Shown: positions 32,061-41,352, counted from the first letter of the stretch. The stretch is 64,000 nt of DNA from Hyphomicrobium_A sp964493785 (GCA_964493785.1 CAZBPM010000005.1:62001-126000), one strand, 5' to 3'. The notes: generated by a model from the letters alone, not told the origin. Numbers and translations are program-made.

Positions 32061-33893
32061 CTACCAGGAGATCCTGACACCGCCGTTACCTCCATAGCTT
32101 TGGCTGTTTTCAGCAAACGCTCCGTTGAAGTAGGCAAACAAGCCGGTGTGCTCTGTGACATCGAGATTTAAGCCGACATCGACAAGGGCGGCATCGCTCG
32201 CCACAAAGGCACCCTCTGTGGTGAAACTGACCTCCGGCGACATGATCAGGCTCGAGTTGACGGGCCGATCGGGATTGAATTCGTGGGCCCATGCAATGCG
32301 CGTAAAGGGTGTCAGCCGCTGGCCATTGGCCATCACGAGCTGGGTGTCGAATTGCACACCCAGCGTGCTCACCACGGACGTTACGGTCTGCTCCTCGAAG
32401 GTCAGACCAAGGATGCCGTCGCTGTCTTCGGTGAAGCCGTTAAATCTGAACGGAGCGACGTCGATCGCCGCATACGGCGTCACCCAGTGAGCACCAAAGG
32501 CGTGCCGCCAGCCAGTCTCGACGCGACCATAAAATCCATCAGCCGAGTAGTGTCCGGTCGAACGTTCGTCTACCACCCAGTCTATGGTGCGGTCCGATTT
32601 GTTCGAGAAGTGGGCGTATTCAGCGATTCCGGCCACATATGCGTTCCCAAACCGCTTCACGCCATAGAGAGCGAATTGCCCGCCTTCGGCCTGGCCGCTG
32701 GTTAGAAAATCCTCGACCGAGAACGGCGTGTAAGTGTAGCCGCCGGCTATACCTATAAGCAGCGTACGATCGACCTCGTAATCCAGGCCGACGCCGATGC
32801 CGTAGGTGCGGGTTGATAGTCCGGGCGAGTACGCGTCACTACCTTGGAACGACGAACTGCCACCAAACGCGGACGTCCATAGGCGCCATGTCCGCGGCTG
32901 ATAGCCGGTATACAGGGCTAGCTCCTCCTCGCTCGCAATCGCGCCAAGCTTCATTGGGCGATTGGTCTGAGGTGTGACGCCGGTCAAATCGGGCCCGGTG
33001 CCGTTCAGCCAGAATGCTGCTTGCGCCATGATTGCCGAACCGAAGAGACGCGTCGCACCGAATCCGGCTTGCTGGCCACCACCCACGCCTTCTCCGCCAA
33101 GCTCGTCCAGCGGAATATCTTCATCGTCACCGCCTCGAGCGCACAACGTGATCGTGTTGGTATCAAGCGTGACCGCACCGACGCGAGCCAATGCGCGACC
33201 GCAGGTGATGGTTGCGGCAGTGTTCAGGGTGATGCTCTGATCTGCGAGAATATTACCCGCAAACACGGACGACGTTCCGAGTGTCGCGGAGCTGCCGACG
33301 GTCCAGTAGACATTGTTGCCGTTGGCGCCGTTGATCAGCAGCACGACCGAGTTGCTGGCAGTCGTGAGCGCCGAACCGATGTTGAAGACGAATAGTGCAT
33401 TCGCGTTGCCCTGCCCATTGAGAGTCAGCAGCCCCGTTAGCTGCGCCGAGGTCGCGAAGCTATAGACCGCTGGACCAAGGTTCAGTCCTCCCAGGTTCTG
33501 CCCGGTCAAATCGACCTGGGTCGGCAGGCCTCTGAGCGTATTGTAAGCGGTGGTCAAGTCATTCTGTGCCTGCTGCGCATTTGCATCTGCGGCATGGATG
33601 GTTCCCGGCGGCACCACAACGCCAGGCGGAAATCCGACGACGGCGCCACCGGGCGACACTCCGACGTTCCCCCTTATGATGCTCGGGCCGGTGTTCGTTA
33701 CGGTGGAGCCGGCAAGAACGCCGTACGTCTCGGCTGTGCCGAGAATTTGCGCCTCAGCGTCGTTCGGCAGGACTACGTTGGCCACAGCGAGAGTAGCCAC
33801 GAAGGCCGCAGCCGCAATCGGCCTCACCGGCTTGTACGTATTGACATGCGTAGGCTGACCCAGACGGGTTTCCTGGAAGGATTTCGAGCTCAT
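32061..33893 (-). CDS. Autotransporter with DUF3494 (ice-binding-like) passenger
   Basis: 610 residues. After an N-terminal signal region ending PNDAEA, residues about 50-255 match DUF3494 ice-binding proteins: ILGTAETYGVLAGSTVTNTGPSIIRGNVGVSPG, DLTTAYNTL, GLNLGPAVYSF, VFNIGSALTTASNSVVLL, and VYWTVGSSATLGTSSVFAGNILADQSITL. Residues about 330-610 form a beta-barrel of alternating strands ending GGVRISW with a terminal aromatic residue, as in type V autotransporters. It is predicted to be displayed on the outer membrane. Ice binding, adhesion or surface contact are all possible; that it binds ice is not shown. Confidence 0.85.
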   Translation of the reverse strand: MSSKSFQETRLGQPTHVNTYKPVRPIAAAAFVATLAVANVVLPNDAEAQILGTAETYGVLAGSTVTNTGPSIIRGNVGVSPGGAVVGFPPGVVVPPGTIHAADANAQQAQNDLTTAYNTLRGLPTQVDLTGQNLGGLNLGPAVYSFATSAQLTGLLTLNGQGNANALFVFNIGSALTTASNSVVLLINGANGNNVYWTVGSSATLGTSSVFAGNILADQSITLNTAATITCGRALARVGAVTLDTNTITLCARGGDDEDIPLDELGGEGVGGGQQAGFGATRLFGSAIMAQAAFWLNGTGPDLTGVTPQTNRPMKLGAIASEEELALYTGYQPRTWRLWTSAFGGSSSFQGSDAYSPGLSTRTYGIGVGLDYEVDRTLLIGIAGGYTYTPFSVEDFLTSGQAEGGQFALYGVKRFGNAYVAGIAEYAHFSNKSDRTIDWVVDERSTGHYSADGFYGRVETGWRHAFGAHWVTPYAAIDVAPFRFNGFTEDSDGILGLTFEEQTVTSVVSTLGVQFDTQLVMANGQRLTPFTRIAWAHEFNPDRPVNSSLIMSPEVSFTTEGAFVASDAALVDVGLNLDVTEHTGLFAYFNGAFAENSQSYGGNGGVRISW

Positions 33894-34339
33894 TGCGTGT
33901 CCCCGAGCGATATCGATGCAAGCCGAGATGCGTCCTTCGTGGAAATCACCGATGATTTCCCCGCTGAATAGAGCAACGACGCATTAAATGAAGTTGGCCA
34001 CCGAAGAGACGCGGTCGCCATCATGCCAGCCGGGCAGCACGAGCCCACTCAGAAATCTTGAGACATGACGCAAGGAGAAGGACACGCGGACAATCGCAAG
34101 GCGGCCACCCGCAATGCGGAGTGGCCGACGGTCCAATCGAAGCAATATTAGTTGGCGCGTGTAAGCCTCACACTAACACAGGTTAGTCTTGCTACGGAAA
34201 ATCCGCGGACATCTGGCCTGTACGTTGGATGGCAGGGTGTCGGGCCACCTTCACGACAACGTGCCTGAACCAAATCACTACGCCGCCGTTTGCCGACCGA
34301 TGGGAGTCCGATCTCGGATTCCAAATGGAGAGCCAAAAA
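33894..34339. other. Divergent intergenic region with the recurrent palindrome
   Basis: About 445 bases between the autotransporter and the small exported protein. It holds a perfect CTAAC-ACAG-GTTAG (34173-34186) and the GGAGAG site of the next gene. No gene is supported here. Confidence 0.4.
34173..34186. promoter_or_regulatory. Palindrome CTAAC-ACAG-GTTAG
   Basis: Perfect 5-4-5 inverted repeat; with one more base each side it reads ACTAAC-N4-GTTAGT. It is 160 bases before the start at 34340 and 286 bases before the autotransporter start on the other strand. Confidence 0.5.
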
Positions 34340-34780
34340 ATGTTTAAAGCAATAATCGTGGCTGCCGCGGTGTTGAGCTTCGGTGCGGCTGGTATCCAGG
34401 CAGCGTCGGCTGAATCGCCCGCCGCCGGGCAGAAGACAACAGTAGACAAGACGTCGGACCGTACACCGGGCGATCCGTCGCCCGACCGCACCGAGGGTGC
34501 TGACCGCAATGGTGCAGTTGGCGCTAACGGCGGCCAGACGACAGGCGGCACGTCTGACCGTACTCCCACGCACGGTGCTGAAGCGACCGACGCGGCGCGT
34601 GCACCTCACGGTAACCTGTTCACCGAGAAGCAAGCCCGCAACCATCTTTCGCGCCTTGGATATACCAGCATTTCTGAGCTGACGAAGGACGAGAGCGGCG
34701 CTTGGCGCGGCTCCGCCAAGAAGGATGGGAAGTCGGTCATGGTCGGCATTGACGTCAAAGGCACCGTCGCGACCAACTGA
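34340..34780 (+). CDS. Small exported protein with PepSY-like C-terminus
   Basis: 146 residues from ATG 34340 with GGAGAG upstream; an ATG at 34325 is less likely. A signal peptide (MFKAIIVAAAVLSFGAAGIQAASA) is followed by a Thr/Asp/Pro-rich disordered stretch (DRTPGDPSPDRTEG) and a short globular tail, NHLSRLGYTSISELTKDESGAWRGSAKKDGKSVMVGIDVKG, that looks like a PepSY-type module. Relatives bind or inhibit periplasmic enzymes; function here is unknown. Confidence 0.72.
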   Translation: MFKAIIVAAAVLSFGAAGIQAASAESPAAGQKTTVDKTSDRTPGDPSPDRTEGADRNGAVGANGGQTTGGTSDRTPTHGAEATDAARAPHGNLFTEKQARNHLSRLGYTSISELTKDESGAWRGSAKKDGKSVMVGIDVKGTVATN

Positions 34781-34806
34781 CACTCTGCTAGAGCCTGAGT
34801 AACTTC

Positions 34807-34830
34807 GGCGTCCGCCTGTCAGCGGGCGCC
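34807..34830 (+). terminator. Hairpin after the 34340 gene
   Basis: GGCGTCCGC pairs with GCGGGCGCC (one G-T) around a CTGTCA loop, 27 bases after the stop; the following bases are GATTTC, a weak T-tract. Confidence 0.45.
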
Positions 34831-34922
34831 GATTTCAGTTCCAACGTGAGCGCGCTCATGTCTTGCCAGCCACCACGAAGGGCAAATAGGGGCGGATGAT
34901 GCTGGCAGCTGCTTCCGCTGGC

Positions 34923-36047
34923 CTACTTTGCCATCTCACGAAGACTCGCCACGGCCTGCCCGCCGCCAGAAGGCGTGAGAGGCCAAAGGCTCCGCTTCGC
35001 GGGGTACCGCGCTTGCTTCGGCGCCACATTGATCAGCTTGGCGTAGATGCTCAAGTAATCCTCGGCCATTCTTCGCGATGTAAAGCGCTCCAGAAACCGC
35101 GCACGAACCCCGGCACGCGACAATTCCTGCAACTTCCCGACGGCCACAACCGCTTCAGCTTCGTCGGTTACGACGAATCCGTTGACGCCATTTTCGATAA
35201 TCTCGGGCACGGCGCCGCGTGGAAAGGCAATGACAGGTGTCCCGCATGCCATGGCCTCGATCATGACCAGCCCGAAAGGCTCGGGCCAATCGATCAACGT
35301 TAGCAGGGCGAGTGCGCCACTGAGGAAACTAGACTTCTCGGCGTCACTGATCTCGCCGATGAACTCGATGCCAGGTTGATCCAGAAGAGGTTTGATCTCA
35401 TCGTTGAAATAGTCGACGTCTGCCCGGTCGACCTTGGCTGCGATCTTCAACGGAATGCCACTGAGGCGCGCAACGCGGATGGCGTGCGGCAGGCCTTTCT
35501 CGGGTGATATGCGCCCCAGGAAGGCCAGATAAGAAGGCTCGGCAGATGTAGGCTGCAGGAGAACTTCAGGTAACCCGTGCAACACTGTGCCGGCCCAGGG
35601 CGCGGTTGGAAGAAGGTCGCGCTGCGACTGCGATATGGAAATCACCGGTGCCTTTGGGAAAGCTTCGAACACAGGGCGATGCTCGGGGAGATCAAGGCGC
35701 CCGTGGAGGGTCGTCACGAACGGCGTCGACAGACGCGAGAACAGTGAGAATGGGTAATAGTCGAGGTGGAAATGGATGAGGTCGAAGTCGTCGGCGCGCT
35801 GCGCCACCTTTTCCAACATGGCCATATGCAGCGCATTTGCATCGCGCACTTGGCCCTCGAGACGTAAGGCCCGCGGCCAGCCCGGCTCCAGTGTGGCGCT
35901 GGTTACGGAATCGCCGCTGGCAAAAAGAGTGATGTCGTGGCCGAGTTCGACGAGCGCCTCGGTAAGCCAGGAAATGACTCGTTCGGTGCCGCCGTAGAGC
36001 TTTGGCGGCACTGCTTCCGTCAAAGGCGCGACCTGTGCAATTCGCAT
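34923..36047 (-). CDS. Glycosyltransferase family 4 protein
   Basis: 374 residues with the two Rossmann halves of GT-B enzymes: N-terminal MRIAQVAPLTEAVPPKLYGGTERVISWLTEAL and the C-terminal nucleotide-sugar site FLGRISPEKGL and EPFGLVMIEAMACGTPVIAFPRGAVPEIIENGVNGFVV. Cytoplasmic; the donor and acceptor are unknown. It is divergent from a glycogen-debranching-type enzyme, an arrangement I have seen in Rhizobiales stress loci, so a role in an osmolyte or storage glycan is likely. An EcfG-type promoter lies at 36104. Confidence 0.88.
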   Translation of the reverse strand: MRIAQVAPLTEAVPPKLYGGTERVISWLTEALVELGHDITLFASGDSVTSATLEPGWPRALRLEGQVRDANALHMAMLEKVAQRADDFDLIHFHLDYYPFSLFSRLSTPFVTTLHGRLDLPEHRPVFEAFPKAPVISISQSQRDLLPTAPWAGTVLHGLPEVLLQPTSAEPSYLAFLGRISPEKGLPHAIRVARLSGIPLKIAAKVDRADVDYFNDEIKPLLDQPGIEFIGEISDAEKSSFLSGALALLTLIDWPEPFGLVMIEAMACGTPVIAFPRGAVPEIIENGVNGFVVTDEAEAVVAVGKLQELSRAGVRARFLERFTSRRMAEDYLSIYAKLINVAPKQARYPAKRSLWPLTPSGGGQAVASLREMAK

Positions 36048-36103
36048 TGGCGTGGGACCTCTATGTTGCCCGGCACGCGCAACAAATCCCGCGGCGAGTG
36101 ACT

Positions 36104-36129
36104 AACGGCCGCGGGGCCAAACACGTTCC
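36104..36129 (-). promoter_or_regulatory. EcfG-type (general stress) promoter of the glycosyltransferase
   Basis: On the minus strand GGAAC (36129-36125), 17 bases, then CGTT (36107-36104), the consensus of sigma-EcfG promoters in alphaproteobacteria. The -10 element ends 56 bases before the start codon of the GT4 gene. Confidence 0.65.
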
Positions 36130-36264
36130 CGTGGCAATTGCACTTATTCTGAGCGCAACTATCGGGGGATGCGAACGTTGTGACCAAGTTGCAATCGGTC
36201 TCGCTGCACAAAAGGCTCAGCATGTACCGTTTCGCCGGAGAGCCTGCGAGTTGGAAAGACCAAA

Positions 36265-38463
36265 ATGTCCGATGCACGGCACGTAGTGGGGCCGGTCGAC
36301 GCTGTGGTTGAGGATGACGAGCGTTTCGGCGTTTCGGCATCCGAGATCGGCGCTCGCCCGCGCTATGCTCTCAAGGCCGAGGATACCTTTGCGGTCGTTG
36401 ACGCACACGGCGACGTAAATGCCGGTGGCGCTGGTAGCGATGGTCTATTCCATGCCGATACGCGCTACCTGTCGCACCTGCGCATGACCGTCCTGGGCGC
36501 CGACCCTTTGTTGCTCGGCTCGAGCCTTGCACGTGACGGCACGTACGTTCACGCCGATCTGACCAATCCCGATGTCGTCCGAAATGGCCGCGTCGTGCTG
36601 GCGAAGGACCAAGTTCACATCGAGCGGACTCTCTATGTCCACGCCGGCGGTCTGCGGCAGCGCGTGATGCTGAGCAACTACGGTTACGCTGAGATCGAAC
36701 TGCCGGTGACCTTCTCGTTCGACAGTGACTTCGCCGACATTTTCGAAGTGCGCGGAATCGCACGTGCCAGAAGAGGGACGCGAGCCAGTGAGACGCACGG
36801 GGCCGCCGAGGTTGTCGCCAGCTACGTCGGTCTGGATGGGGCGCGCCGGGCAGCGCGTGTGAAGTTCTCCGAGCCGCCCCAATCGCTCACCGGCACGACA
36901 GCGAAGTACGTTTTTTCCTTGGCGAGCAAGTGCCGAGCCATCGTCGATATCAGCATCGACCTCGACACCGCGCACGGCTCCAAGCAGGAGCGACGCAGCT
37001 TCCTCGCCGGCCTGCTGCGCGCGCGCCGAGTATTTGCCCATAAGGTCGGCTGGTGCGGCGTCGACACCGGTAGCGACAATCTCAACACGGTTCTGCGCCG
37101 GTCGGCGGCGGACGTCACTCTGCTGATGACGCAGACGGACGGCGGCCTTTATCCTTACGCCGGCATTCCATGGTTCTCGACTGTGTTCGGGCGCGACGGT
37201 GTCATCACCGCGCTCGAGTTGCTTTGGATACATCCGCAGATGGCACGTGGCGTGCTCCGCTTCCTGGCCACGCATCAGGCAACCACTTGCGACCCCGCTT
37301 CCGATGCCGAGCCCGGGAAGATCCTGCACGAAATGCGCGGCGGCGAAATGGCAGTGCTGAAGGAGGTGCCATTTGGAGCCTATTACGGCAGCGTGGACTC
37401 GACGCCGCTGTTCGTCGTGCTCGCCGGGCTCTATTGGCAGCGCACGGGCGACGATCAGTTCCTGCGCGAGTTGTGGCCGAATATCGAGGCCGCATTGGGC
37501 TGGATGGACACGTACGGCGATCTCGATGGCGATGGATTCATCGAGTACTGCCGCGCAGCACCATCGGGCTTGGTCAACCAGGGCTGGAAGGATTCGGGCG
37601 ATGCCATATTTCACGCCGACGGCGCCCTTTGCGAAGGGCCGGTGTCGCTCGTGGAGGTGCAGGCCTACAGCTACGAGGCACGAACGCTTGCCGCCCTGGT
37701 GGCAGGACACCTTGGGTTCGATCGTCGAGCAGGGGAACTTGCCCAGCAGGCGCAAAGCCTCAAGAGCCGGTTTGAAGCGGCGTTCTGGTCGGACGATCTT
37801 GGCAGCCACGCACTCGCGCTCGACGGCTCGAAGCGTCCCTGCCTAGTGGCGACCAGCAACGCGGGGCAAGTTCTGCGTTCAGGTTTGGCAACCGACGAGC
37901 ACGCGGCTTCGGTGGCGGCGCTAATGCTGTCGCCGCGACTCTTCTCGGGCTGGGGTGTGCGCACGGTTGCGGATGACGCGATCCGATATAATCCGATGTC
38001 CTATCATAACGGTTCCATCTGGCCGCACGACAATGCACTGATCGGCGCCGGGCTCGGGGCGTACGGGCACCGCGAAGGCGTCGAGCGCATACTGAAGGCT
38101 CTGCTCGATGCTGCGATGATGATCGAGCAAAATCGATTGCCGGAATTGTTCTGCGGCTTTCCCCGCCGTCGCGGGCGTGCGCCCGTACCATATCCGGTGG
38201 CTTGCTCGCCGCAGGCATGGGCCAGTGGATCGATATTCTATTTGCTGCAATCGATGCTCGGGCTGCAGATCGACGCTCACCAGCGTTCAGTTCGCTTCGT
38301 GCGCCCGCTCATTCCGGAGTGGCTCGGCCATGTGGAGCTGAGGGACCTGGCGATTGGCGGCGCTCGCGTGTCACTGCGCCTCAGTGGGGGGCGCTCCGGC
38401 ACAGTAGAACTGGTGGTTCTTGGGAACGAGAGCAATGTCACTATCGAAGTACGTGACAGCTAA
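36265..38463 (+). CDS. Amylo-alpha-1,6-glucosidase (glycogen debranching type)
   Basis: 732 residues. The N-terminal domain (about 30-250) has the GDE_N-type beginning with FAVVDAHGDV and LFHADTRYLSHLRM. The C-terminal (alpha/alpha)6 barrel, GH13/GH15-like amylo-1,6-glucosidase, shows YPYAGIPWFSTVFGRDGVITALELLW, a QGWKDSGDAIFHADG motif with candidate catalytic acids, and YHNGSIWPHDNALI. It should hydrolyse alpha-1,6 or related linkages in a storage or stress glucan in the cytoplasm. GGAAAG precedes the ATG. It pairs with the divergent GT4. Confidence 0.85.
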   Translation: MSDARHVVGPVDAVVEDDERFGVSASEIGARPRYALKAEDTFAVVDAHGDVNAGGAGSDGLFHADTRYLSHLRMTVLGADPLLLGSSLARDGTYVHADLTNPDVVRNGRVVLAKDQVHIERTLYVHAGGLRQRVMLSNYGYAEIELPVTFSFDSDFADIFEVRGIARARRGTRASETHGAAEVVASYVGLDGARRAARVKFSEPPQSLTGTTAKYVFSLASKCRAIVDISIDLDTAHGSKQERRSFLAGLLRARRVFAHKVGWCGVDTGSDNLNTVLRRSAADVTLLMTQTDGGLYPYAGIPWFSTVFGRDGVITALELLWIHPQMARGVLRFLATHQATTCDPASDAEPGKILHEMRGGEMAVLKEVPFGAYYGSVDSTPLFVVLAGLYWQRTGDDQFLRELWPNIEAALGWMDTYGDLDGDGFIEYCRAAPSGLVNQGWKDSGDAIFHADGALCEGPVSLVEVQAYSYEARTLAALVAGHLGFDRRAGELAQQAQSLKSRFEAAFWSDDLGSHALALDGSKRPCLVATSNAGQVLRSGLATDEHAASVAALMLSPRLFSGWGVRTVADDAIRYNPMSYHNGSIWPHDNALIGAGLGAYGHREGVERILKALLDAAMMIEQNRLPELFCGFPRRRGRAPVPYPVACSPQAWASGSIFYLLQSMLGLQIDAHQRSVRFVRPLIPEWLGHVELRDLAIGGARVSLRLSGGRSGTVELVVLGNESNVTIEVRDS

Positions 38464-38505
38464 CGCCTTGAGGCCATCCATTGGCGCGGCGTTTAACGGA
38501 GAGAA

Positions 38506-38538
38506 ATGAGTAACGCGCCATCGGCGCGCGCTACTCAT
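38506..38538. terminator. Hairpin between convergent genes
   Basis: ATGAGTAACGCGCC pairs with GGCGCG...TACTCAT around ATC, with a small internal bulge, 43 bases after the debranching enzyme and 28 before the end of the convergent GlsB gene. No strong T-run; a bidirectional transcript end is plausible. Confidence 0.4.
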
Positions 38539-38566
38539 CCAAGACGCAAGTCGAAGGACCGGTCGC

Positions 38567-38833
38567 CTAGACCGATGGCGGCGTGTTGGATCGGCGGATC
38601 AAGCCAAAAATCCACAGGAACGCGACGGCTCCGCCGGTTGCGACAGCAATGGTCGCGAGATTGAGGCCGGCATCGTAGTTAAGGCCGAGCAGGCGGCCGA
38701 ATAGAAAGCCGCCAACGAGAGCGCCAACGATGCCGATGACTAGGTTGCCGATCAGGCTGTCATTCCGACCGGTGATCTGCTCCGCGAGCCAGCCGGCGAC
38801 AAGGCCGACGACGATCCATGCAATTATGCCCAT
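38567..38833 (-). CDS. GlsB/YeaQ/YmgE family stress membrane protein
   Basis: 88 residues from ATG 38833, with AGGAG seven bases upstream (the frame runs on to 38866). Three hydrophobic helices carry the family's glycine-zipper pattern: MGIIAWIVVGLVAGWLAEQITG, LIGNLVIGIVGALVGGFLFG and LATIAVATGGAVAFLWIFGLI. These small proteins are induced by stress and of unknown mechanism. A degenerate EcfG-type promoter lies just upstream. Confidence 0.85.
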   Translation of the reverse strand: MGIIAWIVVGLVAGWLAEQITGRNDSLIGNLVIGIVGALVGGFLFGRLLGLNYDAGLNLATIAVATGGAVAFLWIFGLIRRSNTPPSV

Positions 38834-38856
38834 TGGCTTTCTCCTGTTTCGAGCGT

Positions 38857-38882
38857 AACTCGCCAAGGCGTCGATTGGTTCG
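38857..38882 (-). promoter_or_regulatory. Weak EcfG-like promoter of the GlsB gene
   Basis: CGAAC-N17-AGTT on the minus strand, one mismatch in each element, with the -10 24 bases before the ATG. Suggestive only because the spacing is right and the gene family is a known stress target. Confidence 0.3.
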
Positions 38883-39008
38883 CTGGTCGCGTCTGAAAGT
38901 GGATGATTTGGTTATCGGTGGTACTCATGGCGCGTCAGGGCCGGCCCTCGAGAAGCTCTGCCCGAGCGCTTCGGCCACCTAAGAAAGCCAACATACCGGC
39001 CGGGACAC

Positions 39009-40175
39009 CTAGATCGCTTGACCGGCTGCCCAGCCGCTGGCCCAGGCCCATTGAAAATTGTAGCCGCCAAGCCAGCCCGTCACATCCACTGCCTCGCCGA
39101 TCGCATAGAGCCCCCTGACGCGCTTGGATTGCATGGTCTGCGAAGACAGTTCGTCGGTGCTGATCCCGCCGGCTGTGACCTCGGCTTTGGCAAAGCCTTC
39201 TGTGCCGGTAGGACGAAACCGCCAATCGGAAAGCCTCTGTTGCGCGGCTTCAAGAATTCGATCTGGCTGGTTCGCGAGTTCTCCAGAAAGCCCGATGCGC
39301 TCAGCCAGAACGTCGGCAAGGCGCGCCGGCAAGGCATTGGCGAGCACCGAGCGCAGCGCGGAACGGGGGTGGCGGCGTTTGGCATCGACGAGCCCGGCCG
39401 TGTCTCGTGACGGAACGAAGTTGATCCCGACCTCGAGGCCTGGCCTCCAGTACGATGAAATCTGCAGGATCGCCGGACCCGACATGCCCCTGTGCGTGAA
39501 CAGAGCGGCTTCGCGAAACTCGATGTCTCCGCAGCTGGCGATGACGTCGGTCGACACGCCCGATAGCGACTTGAATAGGGCCTCGTCGTTGCCGAGCGTC
39601 AACGGCACGAGCGCCGGCCTGGGTTCGACAACCGCGAGGCCGAACTTGCTGGCAACATCATAAGCAAACCTGGTCGCACCCATTTTCGGTATGGATGGGC
39701 CACCCGTAGCGATTACGAGTGCCGGGGCGGTTGCCACCTCGTCGCCGCAGATAACGCGGTAAAGGCCATCGGCGTGCTCCAAGCTGCTCACCGTGCGGCC
39801 AAGCCTAAGGTCAACGTGGCCTTTGGCGCACTCATCGGTCAGCATGGCCACGATCTGCTTGGCCGAGCCGTCGCAAAATAGCTGCCCCAGCGTCTTCTCG
39901 TGCCAAGCGATTCGATGGCGTTCAACCAGCGCAATGAAGTCCTCAGGGCGATAGCGGCGCAGGGCAGACTTGGCGAAGTGCGGGTTGGCTGAAATGAAAC
40001 GCTCTGGCGCAGTGTGGAGGTTGGTGAAGTTGCAGCGTCCGCCCCCGGAAATGAGGATCTTCTTCCCCGCTTCATCGGCGTGGTCGATCAGCAGAACCGC
40101 GCGTCCGCGTTGGCCCGCAGTGAGCCCGCACATCATCCCCGCCGCGCCGGCGCCGATGACGATCGCGTCATACAT
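39009..40175 (-). CDS. HI0933-family FAD flavoprotein (YhiN/BaiN-like)
   Basis: 388 residues from ATG 40175, which begins the dinucleotide-binding motif MYDAIVIGAGAAGMMCGLTAGQRG; an open extension to 40433 has no support. ISGGGRCNFTN and the C-terminal AIGEAVDVTGWLGGYNFQWAWASGWAAGQAI are HI0933-family signatures. It is a soluble FAD oxidoreductase; in some gut bacteria relatives reduce bile acids, elsewhere the substrate is unknown. It stands alone on the minus strand. Confidence 0.9.
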   Translation of the reverse strand: MYDAIVIGAGAAGMMCGLTAGQRGRAVLLIDHADEAGKKILISGGGRCNFTNLHTAPERFISANPHFAKSALRRYRPEDFIALVERHRIAWHEKTLGQLFCDGSAKQIVAMLTDECAKGHVDLRLGRTVSSLEHADGLYRVICGDEVATAPALVIATGGPSIPKMGATRFAYDVASKFGLAVVEPRPALVPLTLGNDEALFKSLSGVSTDVIASCGDIEFREAALFTHRGMSGPAILQISSYWRPGLEVGINFVPSRDTAGLVDAKRRHPRSALRSVLANALPARLADVLAERIGLSGELANQPDRILEAAQQRLSDWRFRPTGTEGFAKAEVTAGGISTDELSSQTMQSKRVRGLYAIGEAVDVTGWLGGYNFQWAWASGWAAGQAI

Positions 40176-40366
40176 CCTGGGCTCTCGCTCAGTCACTTGG
40201 TAACACGCCTCGTTGCTCTGGGATGGATGGAAGGTATTGCGGTGTAGCCCGAACCTTGGCGGCGCGACCGTCACCTCAGAATGTTTGGCTTGTACACAGG
40301 CGGGCAGCGTCGGACCAGACCCAACGCAATCGGCACGGTCGTTACGCCGTCCGAGGCAGTGCTGAG

Positions 40367-41134
40367 CTAGACAGCGGGTGCGGGAGGACTGGGCAGATGT
40401 GCATAATAGAGCGTTGATCGTTCTGGCACGCACGCTGCCCCTTCAGCTTCGAATTTACCGAAGAGCTCTTTTGCGGCCTGGGCTTGCGAGGGCGAAATTG
40501 CGCCCGTCTGCTCTGCCAGAACTCTCAATAGGTCGTCTAGGGCGGCGGCGGCCTTGGACATGTCGGGGAAGCCGACTGATCCGCTTGTGCCCTTCGCTTG
40601 GTGGGTAATCGACCGCGCCTTCAATAGCGGTTCGCGAGAGACGCATTCCGGATCGAGGCCTTGTTGCAGGAGTTGTTCAAGCTCCTCGGTTTGCCGGGCG
40701 AGGCCGGCGCAATGCCGGCCCAGAAGATCGCGCAACCGCGCACGAACCTCCGCAGCTTCTGATTGCCGTTTGCAGACGTCTGCCAACCGATCCGCCAGCG
40801 TCAAGGGATCGAACGGCTTGGTAATTATGCCGGCTGCACCCATGCGCTGAAGGCCTGCGATCTCACCCGCCATTGCCCTGGCAGTCATGAAGACAATTGG
40901 AGTTTCCATCAGCGCTGGAATGCGTCGAAGACGAGCGTACGTTTCGACGCCGTCCATACCGGGCATCTCAACGTCGAGAAGGATGAGGTCGGGGGCAAAT
41001 ATCTCACTTCGCTCTATCGCCTCGGCACCGGAGGCGCAGAGATCGATGCTGATGTCGCCAAAGCTGGCGAGGGCCATCCCGACGATCTCGCGTATATCGG
41101 GATCGTCCTCGACACACGTAACCCGGCTCAGCAT
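40367..41134 (-). CDS. Receiver-Hpt phosphorelay protein
   Basis: About 255 residues from ATG 41134 (AAGAG seven bases upstream; ATG 41140 or 41176 possible). A receiver (VEDDPDIREI, LILLDVEMPGMDG, GIITKPFDPLTLADRL) is joined to an Hpt domain with the phospho-histidine in SITHQAKGTSGSVGF. Such a protein relays phosphate from a kinase to a further receiver. It is divergent from the receiver-TackOD1 operon (218 bases apart), and its receiver resembles the stand-alone one at 48495, so it probably belongs to that system. Confidence 0.85.
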   Translation of the reverse strand: MLSRVTCVEDDPDIREIVGMALASFGDISIDLCASGAEAIERSEIFAPDLILLDVEMPGMDGVETYARLRRIPALMETPIVFMTARAMAGEIAGLQRMGAAGIITKPFDPLTLADRLADVCKRQSEAAEVRARLRDLLGRHCAGLARQTEELEQLLQQGLDPECVSREPLLKARSITHQAKGTSGSVGFPDMSKAAAALDDLLRVLAEQTGAISPSQAQAAKELFGKFEAEGAACVPERSTLYYAHLPSPPAPAV

Positions 41135-41352
41135 CGACATGCTCTTGCGATCAACGGTCGATGCTGTCGCGAGCATCTACAGGGAGCGCCTGAAAGCGAT
41201 GACGTATAGAGGACAACTGACAGCGATATGCTCGAACATTATTTAATTAAACAGCTATTCAGACGTCGGATCATATTGTGCGAATCGTTTGAGCACAAGC
41301 GACGCCAGTCGCGGCTCCAAACGCATAACAATAATGATGCGGTAGAATCCAA

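Noticed and set aside
36445..37809. 454-residue open frame on the minus strand opposite the debranching enzyme
   Set aside because: It lies entirely antisense to a gene with clear family motifs; its composition is His/Arg/Val-rich as expected for a shadow frame and it has no domain.
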